This document shows, piece after piece, positions 54,049 to 62,411 of a stretch of DNA of 64,000 nucleotides (its first letter is position 1; each line of letters begins with the position of its first letter). This DNA is from Spirochaetales bacterium. Its GTDB lineage: Bacteria; Spirochaetota; Leptospiria; Leptospirales; Leptonemataceae. The notes beneath the pieces are model-generated. The model made no database searches and was not told the origin of the DNA. It worked only from the letters and a program-made list of their open reading frames with translations. The DNA lies in NCBI GenBank assembly GCA_024233935.1, contig JACKOY010000007.1, positions 62,001-126,000 on the forward strand, written 5' to 3'. The position numbers and the translations under genes are program-made.

Positions 54049-54375
54049 TCAGAACCGCACGGTCAGGCTGTTGTGGTAATTTCCATCATCGTCGCGATGG
54101 AAGTGATAACAGGCCTGAACCCATTCGCCGTCCCCGTCATACATATGATGCTCCCAGAGCTGCAGAGTCAGGTCATAGAGCAGGGCGCTCATGGGCGCAG
54201 GACGCTCGGGCTGGCCCGGCTCAGCGAGGGTATGTTCGAAGCGGCAGGTGTCGCCCCTCTGGATATTCTCGATTTCAAAGCGAAAGGCGTCGGGCGGTTG
54301 TTTGAGCAGGCGCAGGAGTTCGTCCTGGGTGCGGTTTCGAATCGTGTCGAGGTGTTGTTCAAAGTCGGTAAGCAT
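54049..54375 (-). CDS. Small protein of unknown function
   Basis: A 108-residue protein started at MLTDFEQHLDTIRNRTQDEL, with GGAGG about six bases upstream, a strong site. The C-terminal half (LYDLTLQLWEHHMYDGDGEW then VQACYHFHRDDDGNYHNSL) is rich in His, Trp and Asp. The reading frame continues upstream through the K+ channel gene, but that part is antisense-like shadow in another frame. It lies 104 bases after the channel gene on the same strand, a separate or weakly linked unit. Confidence 0.7.
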   Translation of the reverse strand: MLTDFEQHLDTIRNRTQDELLRLLKQPPDAFRFEIENIQRGDTCRFEHTLAEPGQPERPAPMSALLYDLTLQLWEHHMYDGDGEWVQACYHFHRDDDGNYHNSLTVRF

Positions 54376-54479
54376 GGTTTCCTCCAGGAGTGGGCCGCGT
54401 TTGGCGATTCCCTGTCTGGAAGAGGTCGTCGAAGTGGCGTTTGTTGCGCGGTTTTTTTTGTATACACCAGGTATTCCGT

Positions 54480-55319
54480 TCAGGGATGGAGCAGCGCGCC
54501 ACAATGCTTGCAATGCTTTGCGTCGCCGGCGTGGCCTTCCTGACCGCAGTCCGGGCAGGCCTGCGTCGAGACCTGACCGTGGTCGCGCATGGCAACGGCA
54601 ATTTCGGCCGTGACGATACCCGTGGGGACGGCAATGATTCCATAACCGAGCAGCATGACCATTGAGGCGATGGCCTTGCCGATCGCCGTTTGCGGCGTAA
54701 TGTCTCCATAACCCACCGTGGTCAGGGTCACCACGGCATAGTAGATGCCCACCGGTATGCTTGTGAAACCATTGGCCGGACCTTCGACGATGTACATAAT
54801 TGTTCCGACGATTACGATGATGGTGCTCACCGCGCCCAGAAAGACGATGATTTTGGGCCGGGCGGCGCGCATCGCAAGCAAGAGCACTTCGGCCGCGCCG
54901 AGATAACGGGCCAGCTTGAATATGCGAAAGGCGCGCAGGAGCCGGAGCACGCGGACCACGGTCAGGTAGTAGCTTCCGGTGAAGTACAAACTCAGGTACG
55001 CCGGCAATACAGCCAGCAGGTCCACAATACCAAAAAAGCTCCGGGCGTAACGCCACGGGCTGCGCACTGTTGCGAGTCGCAAAATGTACTCAATGGTAAA
55101 AAGAATTGTGAACGCCCACTCCCCGATCTGGATCCAGCGTTTGTAATGCAGCTGGATGTCGGCCACCGTTTCGAGCATCATCAAAACGACGCTGGCGATG
55201 ATGGCCCAGAGCAACAGCACATCGAAGAGCTTGCCGGCCGTGGTGTCGGCTTCAAAAATGATTTCGTGCAGGCGCGCGCGCCAGCCGGGAGTCTCTGGTT
55301 CGTTTGGTCTGTACATCAA
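54480..55319 (-). CDS. Voltage-gated potassium channel with a zinc-ribbon tail
   Basis: A 279-residue six-helix Kv-type channel. The voltage sensor S4 is LTVVRVLRLLRAFRIFKLAR near residues 120-138, and the selectivity filter is TTVGYGD near 202 in the pore loop. The last 30 residues carry two CxxC pairs (CPDCGQEGHAGDAKHCKHCG), a zinc ribbon found on related bacterial channels. It overlaps the acyltransferase gene by four bases (ATGA). It would set membrane potential or K+ balance in the inner membrane. Confidence 0.92.
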   Translation of the reverse strand: MMYRPNEPETPGWRARLHEIIFEADTTAGKLFDVLLLWAIIASVVLMMLETVADIQLHYKRWIQIGEWAFTILFTIEYILRLATVRSPWRYARSFFGIVDLLAVLPAYLSLYFTGSYYLTVVRVLRLLRAFRIFKLARYLGAAEVLLLAMRAARPKIIVFLGAVSTIIVIVGTIMYIVEGPANGFTSIPVGIYYAVVTLTTVGYGDITPQTAIGKAIASMVMLLGYGIIAVPTGIVTAEIAVAMRDHGQVSTQACPDCGQEGHAGDAKHCKHCGALLHP

Positions 55320-56068
55320 CCCGGTTGCAGGTGGATCGTGTCGGAAGCCGCGGTGCTCGTTCCGAACAAAAGGTCATTGGCCCGAAAACAAAGCCGATCC
55401 AGTTCGGCCTCCATACGCCTGGCCTGATACGCGAGGGCCTCGTCCGAGGTGTCCGATTCTGGCCAGATCGGTTCTCCAATGACCATCGCCACACGGGAAA
55501 AGGGCAGCGGGATGGCAAAGTCATCCCAGTTCGGACCCACCACCCGCCGCGAGCAACCGAAACCGATCGGCACGACAACGCTATCGGACTTGTGAGCCAT
55601 GTAGATGACGCCGGGCTTGGCTTCGTAGTTCGGTCCGTGGGGACCATCCGGCGCAACCAGCGCCGGCACGCCGCCCCGAATGGTCTTAATGAAATCGATG
55701 ATGCCTTTGGACTGTTTGCCCAGACTTGCGTCGAGCACTTCGTAACCCATACTGCGGATGGTCTTGATTCCAATCTCGCGAAAGAAGTGCGTCCAGGAGC
55801 GTTCGTACTGCGGCGTCCGTGGATGGTCGGAGTAGATGCAGATGCCTCGTGAATGCAGCGCAAAAATCGCGGCGTCCACGTACGTGTGCCAGACGGCGGC
55901 GATGAAGGTCTGTTTGCGCGCACGCAACAAACGCAGATGGTCGTCTCCCTCTACTATGAATTCCAGGGTCGCCTGGTAGATGCTCAGGAGCACGCTGGCA
56001 ACGTTGGAAGCGAGATTCGTGGTTCCGACGTACGCCGCCCGTTTGATTCTATTCGGTGGTAATCCCAT
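55316..56068 (-). CDS. Lysophospholipid acyltransferase family protein (DUF374)
   Basis: A 250-residue protein of the LPLAT/DUF374 type. AAVWHTYVDAAIFALHSRG contains the first His/Asp site, and VPALVAPDGPHGPNYEAKPG is the typical second block. VIYMAHKSDSVVVPIGFGCS follows. Such proteins acylate lipids at the inner membrane, some in lipid A-like synthesis; the acceptor is unknown. The ATG at 56068 gives MGLPPNRIKRAAYVG; the frame runs on into nupC but that part is a shadow. It begins two bases after nupC. Confidence 0.85.
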   Translation of the reverse strand: MGLPPNRIKRAAYVGTTNLASNVASVLLSIYQATLEFIVEGDDHLRLLRARKQTFIAAVWHTYVDAAIFALHSRGICIYSDHPRTPQYERSWTHFFREIGIKTIRSMGYEVLDASLGKQSKGIIDFIKTIRGGVPALVAPDGPHGPNYEAKPGVIYMAHKSDSVVVPIGFGCSRRVVGPNWDDFAIPLPFSRVAMVIGEPIWPESDTSDEALAYQARRMEAELDRLCFRANDLLFGTSTAASDTIHLQPG

Positions 56069-56070
56069 GT

Positions 56071-57345
56071 TCAGACTCCGACGGTCGCAACGACGATGCC
56101 GACGACGGCGCCGGTCATCATGGTCGATAGCGTCCCGGCAACAATGGAACGCAAACCGAGGCCTACGATTTCGGCGCGACGTTCCGGAACCATTGTGCCC
56201 AGCCCACCGATCATGATGCCCAGACTTCCCAGATTGGCGAAGCCGCACATGGCGTATATCATGATCAGACGTGCGCCGGGGCTCAGGCTTTCGCCTACGC
56301 CGGGACGGGCCAGTTCCAGGTACGCCAGAAACTCGTTCAGGATGGTTTTGATTCCCATCAGCTGGCCGGCCTGAAAGGCGTCGGACCACGGCACACCCAT
56401 CAACCAGACCAGTGGCGCCATCACACAGCCCAGCAGCCACTGCAGGCTAATGGGGGCGGACGTCTCCCCGACTCCGACACTGACCGGAATTACAGCCAGC
56501 ATCTGATTGATGAGGCTGACCAGGGCAACCAGCACAATCAGCATGACGATGATGTTCAGCCAGAGTTTCAGCCCCTCCAGGGCGCCGTGGGTGATGGCGT
56601 CCATGCTGGATTGCGCTGGATGCGGTTCCACCATCTCGCCCATGGTCTTTGCACCGGTTTCGGGAATCATGAGCCGGGAAATCACAATCGCCGCCGGGGC
56701 GCTGATGATCGACGCGGCCAGCAACTGGCCCAGAGCCTGTTCGCCGAGCACGGGTTCCAGAATTTGCGCGTACAACACCATCATGGTGCCCGCGATCGTT
56801 GCCATGCCGACCGTCATGGTTGTAAAAAGCTCGCTACGACTCAGTCGATTCATGTAGGGCCGGATAAAGAGCGGGGCTTCCACCATGCCGACAAAAACAT
56901 TGGCGGCCGCACTCACGCCGACCGCTCCGCCCACATCGAGCGTTTTCTGCAAAAGCCAGGAAAAACCGCGCACTACCAGAGGAAGAATCTTCCAGTAGAA
57001 AAGCAGCGACGACAGTGCGCTCATTACGAGCAGAATCGGAAGCGCCTGAAACGCGAGCACCACCCCTCCCGGTGGATTTACAACTTCGAAGGGTGCAAAG
57101 CCGCTCCCACCGATGTAGCCGAACACGAGGCCCGTCCCGGCCTGGGTGGCGTCACGAATGGCAATCACGACCACGTTCAGGTACAGGAGAGCGTCCCGCA
57201 CGCCGGGCGCCTTTAACAGAACCACTCCCAGAACGATCTGCAGCGCCAGGCCCAGTCCGAGTACCCGCCACTCTACAACTTTACGATTCTCGCTGATTGC
57301 CCAGGCCGCCAGGCAGAATATCGCGAGTCCCAAGAAAGCCTGCAT
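56071..57345 (-). CDS. NupC-type concentrative nucleoside transporter
   Basis: A 424-residue inner-membrane protein of the CNT family (Na+ or H+ nucleoside symporters). It has about ten helices and family segments GGSGFAPFEVVNPPGG, VFVGMVEAPLFIRPYMNRLS, SELFTTMTVGMATIAGTMMV and LIMIYAMCGFANLGSLGIMI. The start MQAFLGLAIFCLAAWAISEN at 57345 is the family N-terminus; an upstream in-frame start would add non-family residues. It heads the nupC-acyltransferase-K+ channel operon. The 172 bases before the divergent KefB-like channel gene should hold both promoters. Confidence 0.93.
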   Translation of the reverse strand: MQAFLGLAIFCLAAWAISENRKVVEWRVLGLGLALQIVLGVVLLKAPGVRDALLYLNVVVIAIRDATQAGTGLVFGYIGGSGFAPFEVVNPPGGVVLAFQALPILLVMSALSSLLFYWKILPLVVRGFSWLLQKTLDVGGAVGVSAAANVFVGMVEAPLFIRPYMNRLSRSELFTTMTVGMATIAGTMMVLYAQILEPVLGEQALGQLLAASIISAPAAIVISRLMIPETGAKTMGEMVEPHPAQSSMDAITHGALEGLKLWLNIIVMLIVLVALVSLINQMLAVIPVSVGVGETSAPISLQWLLGCVMAPLVWLMGVPWSDAFQAGQLMGIKTILNEFLAYLELARPGVGESLSPGARLIMIYAMCGFANLGSLGIMIGGLGTMVPERRAEIVGLGLRSIVAGTLSTMMTGAVVGIVVATVGV

Positions 57346-57517
57346 TACCAACCCCTTCGCAACAATTCCCTTCAGGAAGGGGACAGGCTGGCCGGTCGCC
57401 CCGGGACCGCCCACCATATTTTGGCCCCGCCACCCGGCAGCATTCCTGTTTGACAGTCCATCGTCCGGCCGTCGTCGATTGCAGATGCGAAGGGCCGGGG
57501 CATACTCCCTGTTGACC

Positions 57518-58516
57518 ATGGTCGGTTATTTTGTGCAGGTGCTGCGTCCGGCGATCTTTCTGGCGCTGCTTGTGAGCTTCGGCAGCGCGGGGTACATGGC
57601 CATTGAAGGCTGGAGCCCCATTGATGCGCTCTACATGAGCGTCATTACGGTGAGCACCGTGGGTTTCGGGGAGGCGCACCGGCTTTCCGCCGAGGGCAAG
57701 TTGTTCACCATGGGCCTGATCATGGGCGGCGTGATCTTTTACGGGATCGCCATCGACGCCATCCTCAAGCTCTTCATTAACCGCAAGTTCCGGCAATTTT
57801 TCGAGGAGGCGCGCGTGAAAGACCGTATGCGCAAGCTGAAGAATCATTACATCGTGTGTGGAGGGGGTCGAATGGCGCTTTCCACCATACGCGAATTGGA
57901 CCGGGCCGGCAAGGCCTTCGTCGTGCTCGAAACAAATCCGGATTCCATTGTAATGCAGATATATCGCGGTTCCATGAAGCACTGGCTGGTGGTTGAGCGG
58001 GACGCCTTGATCGAGGAAAATCTGATCGAGGCGCGCATTGAACATGCGGTGGGCCTGGCGGCTGTGCTGCCGACCGACGCCGACAACCTGTTTGTCGTGC
58101 TTTCGGCCCGTCGTCTGAATCCGAAGCTGACCATCCAGAGTCGCATCGCCCGGGAAAGCACCCGCGACAAGATGCTGCAGGCCGGCGCCGACAAGGTCAT
58201 CAGTCCGTACATGGTGGGCGGGCTGCAGATGGCGCGCAGCATGCTGAACCCGCGCGTGGACGATTTTATGGAGATCGTGATGGATCAGGTCAACTACGAG
58301 TTTGAAATGAAAATCCACCACATGGAAGAGGACGATGCCTTCGCAGAAAAATCGCTCCGTGAAACGGACTTCCGAAGGCGCGGCTTCATTGCAATCGGCG
58401 TGCGCATGAAGGACGGGCGCATGGTCTTTGCTCCCGACTCGAACTTTGTACTCAAACCCGGCATGGAGATATTGTTGTTGGGCTCCGGCGAGGAAAAACC
58501 CACCAACGTGCTCTGA
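57518..58516 (+). CDS. Two-helix potassium channel with TrkA-N (RCK) domain
   Basis: A 332-residue protein: one helix, the pore loop with filter TVSTVGFGEAHR and a second helix before residue 85. A cytoplasmic RCK domain follows (HYIVCGGGRMALSTIRELDR) with an NAD-type glycine loop, then a TrkA-C-like part ending LKPGMEILLLGSGE. The filter has Phe-Gly-Glu in place of Tyr-Gly-Asp, common in this type. Gating is likely by nucleotide or ion binding. The ATG at 57518 (MVGYFVQVL) is preferred; an ATG at 57485 would add 11 residues. Confidence 0.9.
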   Translation: MVGYFVQVLRPAIFLALLVSFGSAGYMAIEGWSPIDALYMSVITVSTVGFGEAHRLSAEGKLFTMGLIMGGVIFYGIAIDAILKLFINRKFRQFFEEARVKDRMRKLKNHYIVCGGGRMALSTIRELDRAGKAFVVLETNPDSIVMQIYRGSMKHWLVVERDALIEENLIEARIEHAVGLAAVLPTDADNLFVVLSARRLNPKLTIQSRIARESTRDKMLQAGADKVISPYMVGGLQMARSMLNPRVDDFMEIVMDQVNYEFEMKIHHMEEDDAFAEKSLRETDFRRRGFIAIGVRMKDGRMVFAPDSNFVLKPGMEILLLGSGEEKPTNVL

Positions 58517-58576
58517 AGGCCCGCGGCCCCGTTATTGAACAAGCGCCGCGCGATCGACGCCATTTTTTGGAGCGGC

Positions 58577-59650
58577 TCAGCCGACGACGGCAGCTTCCGG
58601 TTGGGGCAGATATTGCTGAAAGGGTCGACGCGCCTGAAACAGGTCCCCTGCCGCCCGGATCAGTTCGCCCAGCACTCTCGGTGTGATCGCCTGTTTAGGA
58701 TCGTCGCCGATACCGCGCGGTGGCTGACAATGGGTTTCAATGCAGAGGCCGTCGGCCCCGTACGCAATGGCCGCGAGGGCCGCCGAAGGAACGTAGACCG
58801 CCTTGCCCACAGAATGCGAAGGATCCACAACAACGGGCGCCCAGGTTTTTTGTTTCAGCAGCGGCGTTATGCTTTCGTCGGGATGATTGCGGTAGCCGTC
58901 GATGCCGGGCACGGTGCCGCGCGGACAGAGCATGACGTTCGGATTGCCGCCGGCGACAATGTACTCGGCAGCACAGATGAATTCGTCAATGGGTCCCATG
59001 TGCATGCTGCGTTTCAGCAAAACGAGCGTGCCCCGCTCGGCGCTCAGCTCTCCAATCTTTTTGAGCAGGGAGTAGTTCAGCGCGTTTCGGGCGCCCACCT
59101 GAATCATGTCCGCGCCATGATCGAGCGCGATACGCAGTTGCTCCTCGTCCATGACCTCCGCGTTTACCGGCAGGCCGGTCTCTTCGCGCCCACGCATCAG
59201 GATTTCGATCGCTTCGGAATTACCCTGGTAGGAGTGCGGGCTCGTGCGCGGCTTCCAGACTCCGCCGCGCAATACGTGGGCGCCCGCCTCTTTGATGGCG
59301 TGGGCCGACTCCAGAAAAAGCTGGGGATTTCGCGGATCGATCGTGCAATGACCGGCGACAATCAACAGGTCCTGACCCAGGGTGCGTCCGGAAATCTGAA
59401 TGGCGTGCCGGGTCAGCTCGGATTTCAGATCCATGAGCTTGTAAGGGGACTGGATGGTGTCGACCCGGCTGACATAGTCCAGGCCTTCAATGCGATTCGT
59501 CATCAGCTCTTCGCGTTCGTCGCCGCGAATCGCGTAGATGGTCCGCGTTGCGCCCGGAATCGGAGTCAATGTGCAGCCGAACTCGGCCAGAATCTGAGTG
59601 ACTTCTGCGATCTGTGTTTCGGTGAAACGTTCACCCTTTGGAATGATCAT
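58577..59650 (-). CDS. 3-deoxy-7-phosphoheptulonate synthase (DAHP synthase), divergent
   Basis: A 357-residue type I-beta DAHP synthase: an N-terminal ferredoxin-like part, then a TIM barrel with LRGGVWKPRTSPHSYQGN, MIQVGARNALNYSLLK, VVVDPSHSVGK and CIETHCQPPRG. Likely metal ligands are kept (Cys in VAGHC, His in DPSHS, Glu in IETH). The common GPC reads GHC, KRG reads KRS and CERG reads CPRG. These differences suggest a separate subfamily; the first step of the shikimate pathway is still the best call. The gene stands alone between two unrelated genes. Confidence 0.8.
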   Translation of the reverse strand: MIIPKGERFTETQIAEVTQILAEFGCTLTPIPGATRTIYAIRGDEREELMTNRIEGLDYVSRVDTIQSPYKLMDLKSELTRHAIQISGRTLGQDLLIVAGHCTIDPRNPQLFLESAHAIKEAGAHVLRGGVWKPRTSPHSYQGNSEAIEILMRGREETGLPVNAEVMDEEQLRIALDHGADMIQVGARNALNYSLLKKIGELSAERGTLVLLKRSMHMGPIDEFICAAEYIVAGGNPNVMLCPRGTVPGIDGYRNHPDESITPLLKQKTWAPVVVDPSHSVGKAVYVPSAALAAIAYGADGLCIETHCQPPRGIGDDPKQAITPRVLGELIRAAGDLFQARRPFQQYLPQPEAAVVG

Positions 59651-59787
59651 CTTCTAAAATCCCCTGGCTGCCAGACTTCGGGCGGCAAATAGCGGGCGCA
59701 ACCTTTTCCACACAATGTGGACGCACCTGCACGCTTATCGGGAATATATCGATGCTTCCGCGCGCGCGGCGGTGCCTTTTTTCAGTT

Positions 59788-61020
59788 TTATCGCAGCCGT
59801 TCGATCAGGTGCTGCAACTTCGTAACACTGCGCTCATCGGTGGCGGCGCCCATATCTCTCAAGGAGCGCGAACTCAGCTGTTCGCGGTGCTGATAGAGGT
59901 ACCGCCTCAGCGGCGGGCTATCCAGGGTGATGGTCGGCAATCCCGCACTGCCTGATGTTTCGGCCCGGGTCATCTCAGAACAGGGCAACAACTCAAGTTC
60001 CAGTCTGGAGGCCAGGGCCCGGGCGCCTTCGAGGGCGATTCGACCGGTCGGGCCGGGCTCGGCACCGTACACCCGGGTGCGGTAGCTTTCGATAGATTGC
60101 AGGCGTTTCAGACGTTCCTGGGCAAACAGCGTGTAGCCCGTCCCGCGCACATGGCTTTGACCCCGGTGGGAGCGAAAGTCGGCGCCCGCCAGAAAGAGTG
60201 TGCGGGCTCCGAGACTGTGGGCTGTGTGCAGCGCCAGGCCCAGCAGGTTGCGGGTGGGATTGTCGCGCTCGGGCAACCCGGACAGAGGGCCCGTGCCGAG
60301 CAATTGATCGATGGGGAAAGTGGAGCGGTAGAGGATGCGTCGCGTAAAGAACTGATCGAGCCAGGGCGCCCCCGCCAGCCAGGAAAGAACGGGCACCGGA
60401 AGCTCCGCGCTCTTTGAGCCGCGCCGCGCCGCGCGCAGGTGATACAGAGTGCCGGGACCGGAATCGACCGAGAGTGTCAGCTGCACGGGTACTCCGGCAG
60501 CCAGCAGCGGCGCCAGGGCCGAATCGGCCGCGATCACAAAGACGCCTCTCAGATCGACGCTGGCCAGCTCTTCGAGAAGCAGGGGGCCCGCGCCGCAATA
60601 CAGCACCGGCGGTCCGCTCCGGGCCCCGGACGGATCAGCGAGGAATTCCAGCCGTTCGTTTTCGTGCAGGCGGATGAGCGCATTTCGAAGCCAGGTTCGC
60701 AGAAAATGACGGGTGGTAGACGCATCGACCGAACGCGAAAGTGCGCTTTCCACGCGCTCCCCCAATCCGGGAAAGAGCCGACTGTAGGCCGGTAAAACCA
60801 GAATGCGCCAGGGGCGATCGCGGGGCAGCCCCACGTCCGACAGAGCGCTTCGAAGGCAGAGCCCCCGCTTTTCCAGGTCCGCTTTACGCCCGTGGCGCTC
60901 CAGTTGGGCGACCAGCTCCGTCAGGGGTTCGAAAGCTTCGAAATTCTCAGAAGCAAACTGGGCCGAGTCCGGCGAAAGCTGCTCGAGCACGTAACCCCAG
61001 CCCACGCCCACCAGAAGCAC
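59788..61020 (-). CDS. DUF115 / MAF-like protein (N-terminus probably longer)
   Basis: At least 410 residues from the GTG at 61020. The pattern GVGWGYVLEQL, PVLYCGAGPLLLEEL, GVFVIAADSALAPLLAAG and FLAGADFRSHRGQSHVRGTG matches the DUF115 (MptE-like, motility-accessory or surface-glycan) family. The frame stays open another 59 codons upstream and encodes residues that fit the family (NLHSDRAPVREAERFARLVR), yet contains no ATG, GTG or TTG. The true start may be a rare codon such as ATT at 61173. In other bacteria DUF115 proteins modify flagellins or make surface sugars; here the role is open. Confidence 0.8.
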   Translation of the reverse strand: MLLVGVGWGYVLEQLSPDSAQFASENFEAFEPLTELVAQLERHGRKADLEKRGLCLRSALSDVGLPRDRPWRILVLPAYSRLFPGLGERVESALSRSVDASTTRHFLRTWLRNALIRLHENERLEFLADPSGARSGPPVLYCGAGPLLLEELASVDLRGVFVIAADSALAPLLAAGVPVQLTLSVDSGPGTLYHLRAARRGSKSAELPVPVLSWLAGAPWLDQFFTRRILYRSTFPIDQLLGTGPLSGLPERDNPTRNLLGLALHTAHSLGARTLFLAGADFRSHRGQSHVRGTGYTLFAQERLKRLQSIESYRTRVYGAEPGPTGRIALEGARALASRLELELLPCSEMTRAETSGSAGLPTITLDSPPLRRYLYQHREQLSSRSLRDMGAATDERSVTKLQHLIERLR

Positions 61021-61190
61021 CGCGTTGCCGTTCGTCAGTTCCTGGCGAACCAGGCGCGCGAAGCGCTCGGCTTCCCGGACAGGAGCGCGGTCCGAATGGA
61101 GGTTCTGGCCCCGAACAAGTACGTTCGGCTGACCGGAGGCGCTTGCGATTATCTGGACAGGATCAGAAAGAATACCGCGACCCGCAACGA

Positions 61191-61643
61191 CTACTCGTCA
61201 TCGTCGTCCTGATCGTCGTCATCGTCATCATCATCATCGTCGTCGTCGTCGTCATCATCGTCGTCCGAGTCGTTATCGTCCTCGTCCTGGTCACGGAACT
61301 CGTCTTCCGGCATGGGACGACCCCGGTCGGGCGGCGGCATGGGGGGCGGCTCTTCTTCTTCCACCCGGGCCCGGTTGCCAAACACCGCTTCGAGCTCAGC
61401 GCGGTTGTTGTCTTCGAGGGTGGCGAGTACCGCCTCCCGGGTTTCATCATCAATGAAATCGTACTGAACAATCTTGTCGGCCAGGGCGTGCATCGCCTGG
61501 ATGGCCGGCTTGCGATTGTGGAGCTTGCGTGGGATTTCCAGCAACTCCAGCATGTCGATGGCCTCAAAACCAGCAACGGTCGTAGCGTATTTGTCCTGAT
61601 CGGTGAGCTGTAGCAGGCGTTGGATCTCGAACTCTTTTGCCAT
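61191..61643 (-). CDS. RNA-polymerase-omega-like protein with poly-Asp tail
   Basis: A 150-residue protein. Residues 1-70 (LTDQDKYATTVAGFEAIDML and NRKPAIQAMHALADKIVQYD) resemble, by eye, the pattern of the omega subunit (KYxxxVxAxxxA...L and KPxxxAxxxxAxxKI), which is a hypothesis only. A Pro-rich stretch follows (EEEEPPPMPPPDRGRPMP), then a tail of almost only Asp. The ATG at 61643 (MAKEFEIQRLLQ) is chosen; upstream codons are not family-like. If omega, it belongs to the core polymerase; otherwise it is an acidic protein of unknown role. The next gene starts close to its stop. Confidence 0.6.
   Translation of the reverse strand: MAKEFEIQRLLQLTDQDKYATTVAGFEAIDMLELLEIPRKLHNRKPAIQAMHALADKIVQYDFIDDETREAVLATLEDNNRAELEAVFGNRARVEEEEPPPMPPPDRGRPMPEDEFRDQDEDDNDSDDDDDDDDDDDDDDDDDDQDDDDE
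61197..61265 (-). repeat. GAC/GAT trinucleotide repeat encoding poly-Asp
   Basis: Eighteen Asp codons in a row, then Gln and four more, all GAC or GAT, form a microsatellite-like coding repeat at the C-terminus of the acidic protein. Repeat length could vary in steps of three bases without breaking the frame. Confidence 0.9.
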
Positions 61644-61799
61644 ATCGGAGCGGGGCCTCGGAGACGTATTTATGAGGAAAACCAGTGAAGCATGCCACAT
61701 TCGTATCGGCCGCATTTGCGTCAAGCCAAAGCTCCGTACGGCCGGCCCGCGGGCCTGGCCATTGATTTGACAGGGTTTCCGGGCGGGTTAGGCCCGGTT

Positions 61800-62411
61800 G
61801 TGCGCCAGGCCCTGCTCGTGTTTTCGTTGTGTTTGTTCTGTGTGACTTCGCTCGTCTGCGGTAGTCGGGACCGTCCGGGGCAGGCCCCGGCCTGGAGCGC
61901 CCGGGCTCTGGACGGGAGCCCGGTCGATCTGAATGCGACGCCCGGCCCGCTCGTCCTGAATGTCTACAGCCCCACCTGCTTTCCCTGCATTCAGGAACTG
62001 CCCGCGCTCGAACGCCTGTACCGCGAAAGCCAGCGCCTGGGGGGCAGCATGTATCTGGTGGTCGAAAACGATCCGCTGGCGGCGGGCCTGGAGCCGGACT
62101 ACTACGGCGATCCGGACGAACGCTTTGAGCAGGTGCGTGATCGGCTTCGGATCGACATTGAGCGGTTTGGAATCGAGATTCCGGTTTTGATTCTGGGGGA
62201 TGAGTTTCGGGTCGGCCGGGAGGGGAGCCTGGTGACGGCGACACCGGAAACGCTCTTCTTCAGTGGTTCGCCCAAACGGCTGCACTACAATTTTGTGGGT
62301 CCGCTTTCGGTGCGTGAGGACCCGGCAGGTCTTACGGACGACACCCGCCTGCAATTTGCTCTGCGTCTGATCGATCGACTGGCGATTGACGATAGCGGTG
62401 ATGGAACGTGA
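61800..62411 (+). CDS. TlpA/thioredoxin-like lipoprotein
   Basis: A 203-residue protein: signal RQALLVFSLCLFCVTSLVC with a lipobox cysteine, then a thioredoxin fold with the active site CFPC in VYSPTCFPCIQELPALERLY near residue 60. The GTG at 61800 is chosen because the signal peptide begins there; an upstream ATG at 61692 would put 36 non-signal residues first and overlap the divergent gene. It probably reduces or exchanges disulphides in the periplasm. Its stop overlaps the GTG of the next gene (GTGA). Confidence 0.82.
   Translation: MRQALLVFSLCLFCVTSLVCGSRDRPGQAPAWSARALDGSPVDLNATPGPLVLNVYSPTCFPCIQELPALERLYRESQRLGGSMYLVVENDPLAAGLEPDYYGDPDERFEQVRDRLRIDIERFGIEIPVLILGDEFRVGREGSLVTATPETLFFSGSPKRLHYNFVGPLSVREDPAGLTDDTRLQFALRLIDRLAIDDSGDGT

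Noticed and set aside
53317..54543. 408-codon plus-strand frame opposite the MBL gene
   Set aside because: Opposes a gene with clear family motifs and shows none itself.
54376..55056. Upstream extension of the small gene at 54049
   Set aside because: It is an alternate frame of the K+ channel gene; the ATG at 54375 has its own strong ribosome binding site.
57281..58321. Long minus-strand frame opposite the RCK channel gene
   Set aside because: Shadow of the channel coding sequence; His/Arg-rich, no motif.
61197..61265. CRISPR or tandem DNA repeat array
   Set aside because: The repeat is three bases long with no spacers and encodes poly-Asp within an open gene.
61767..61772. TTGACA upstream of the TlpA gene
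   Set aside because: No -10 element at a suitable distance.
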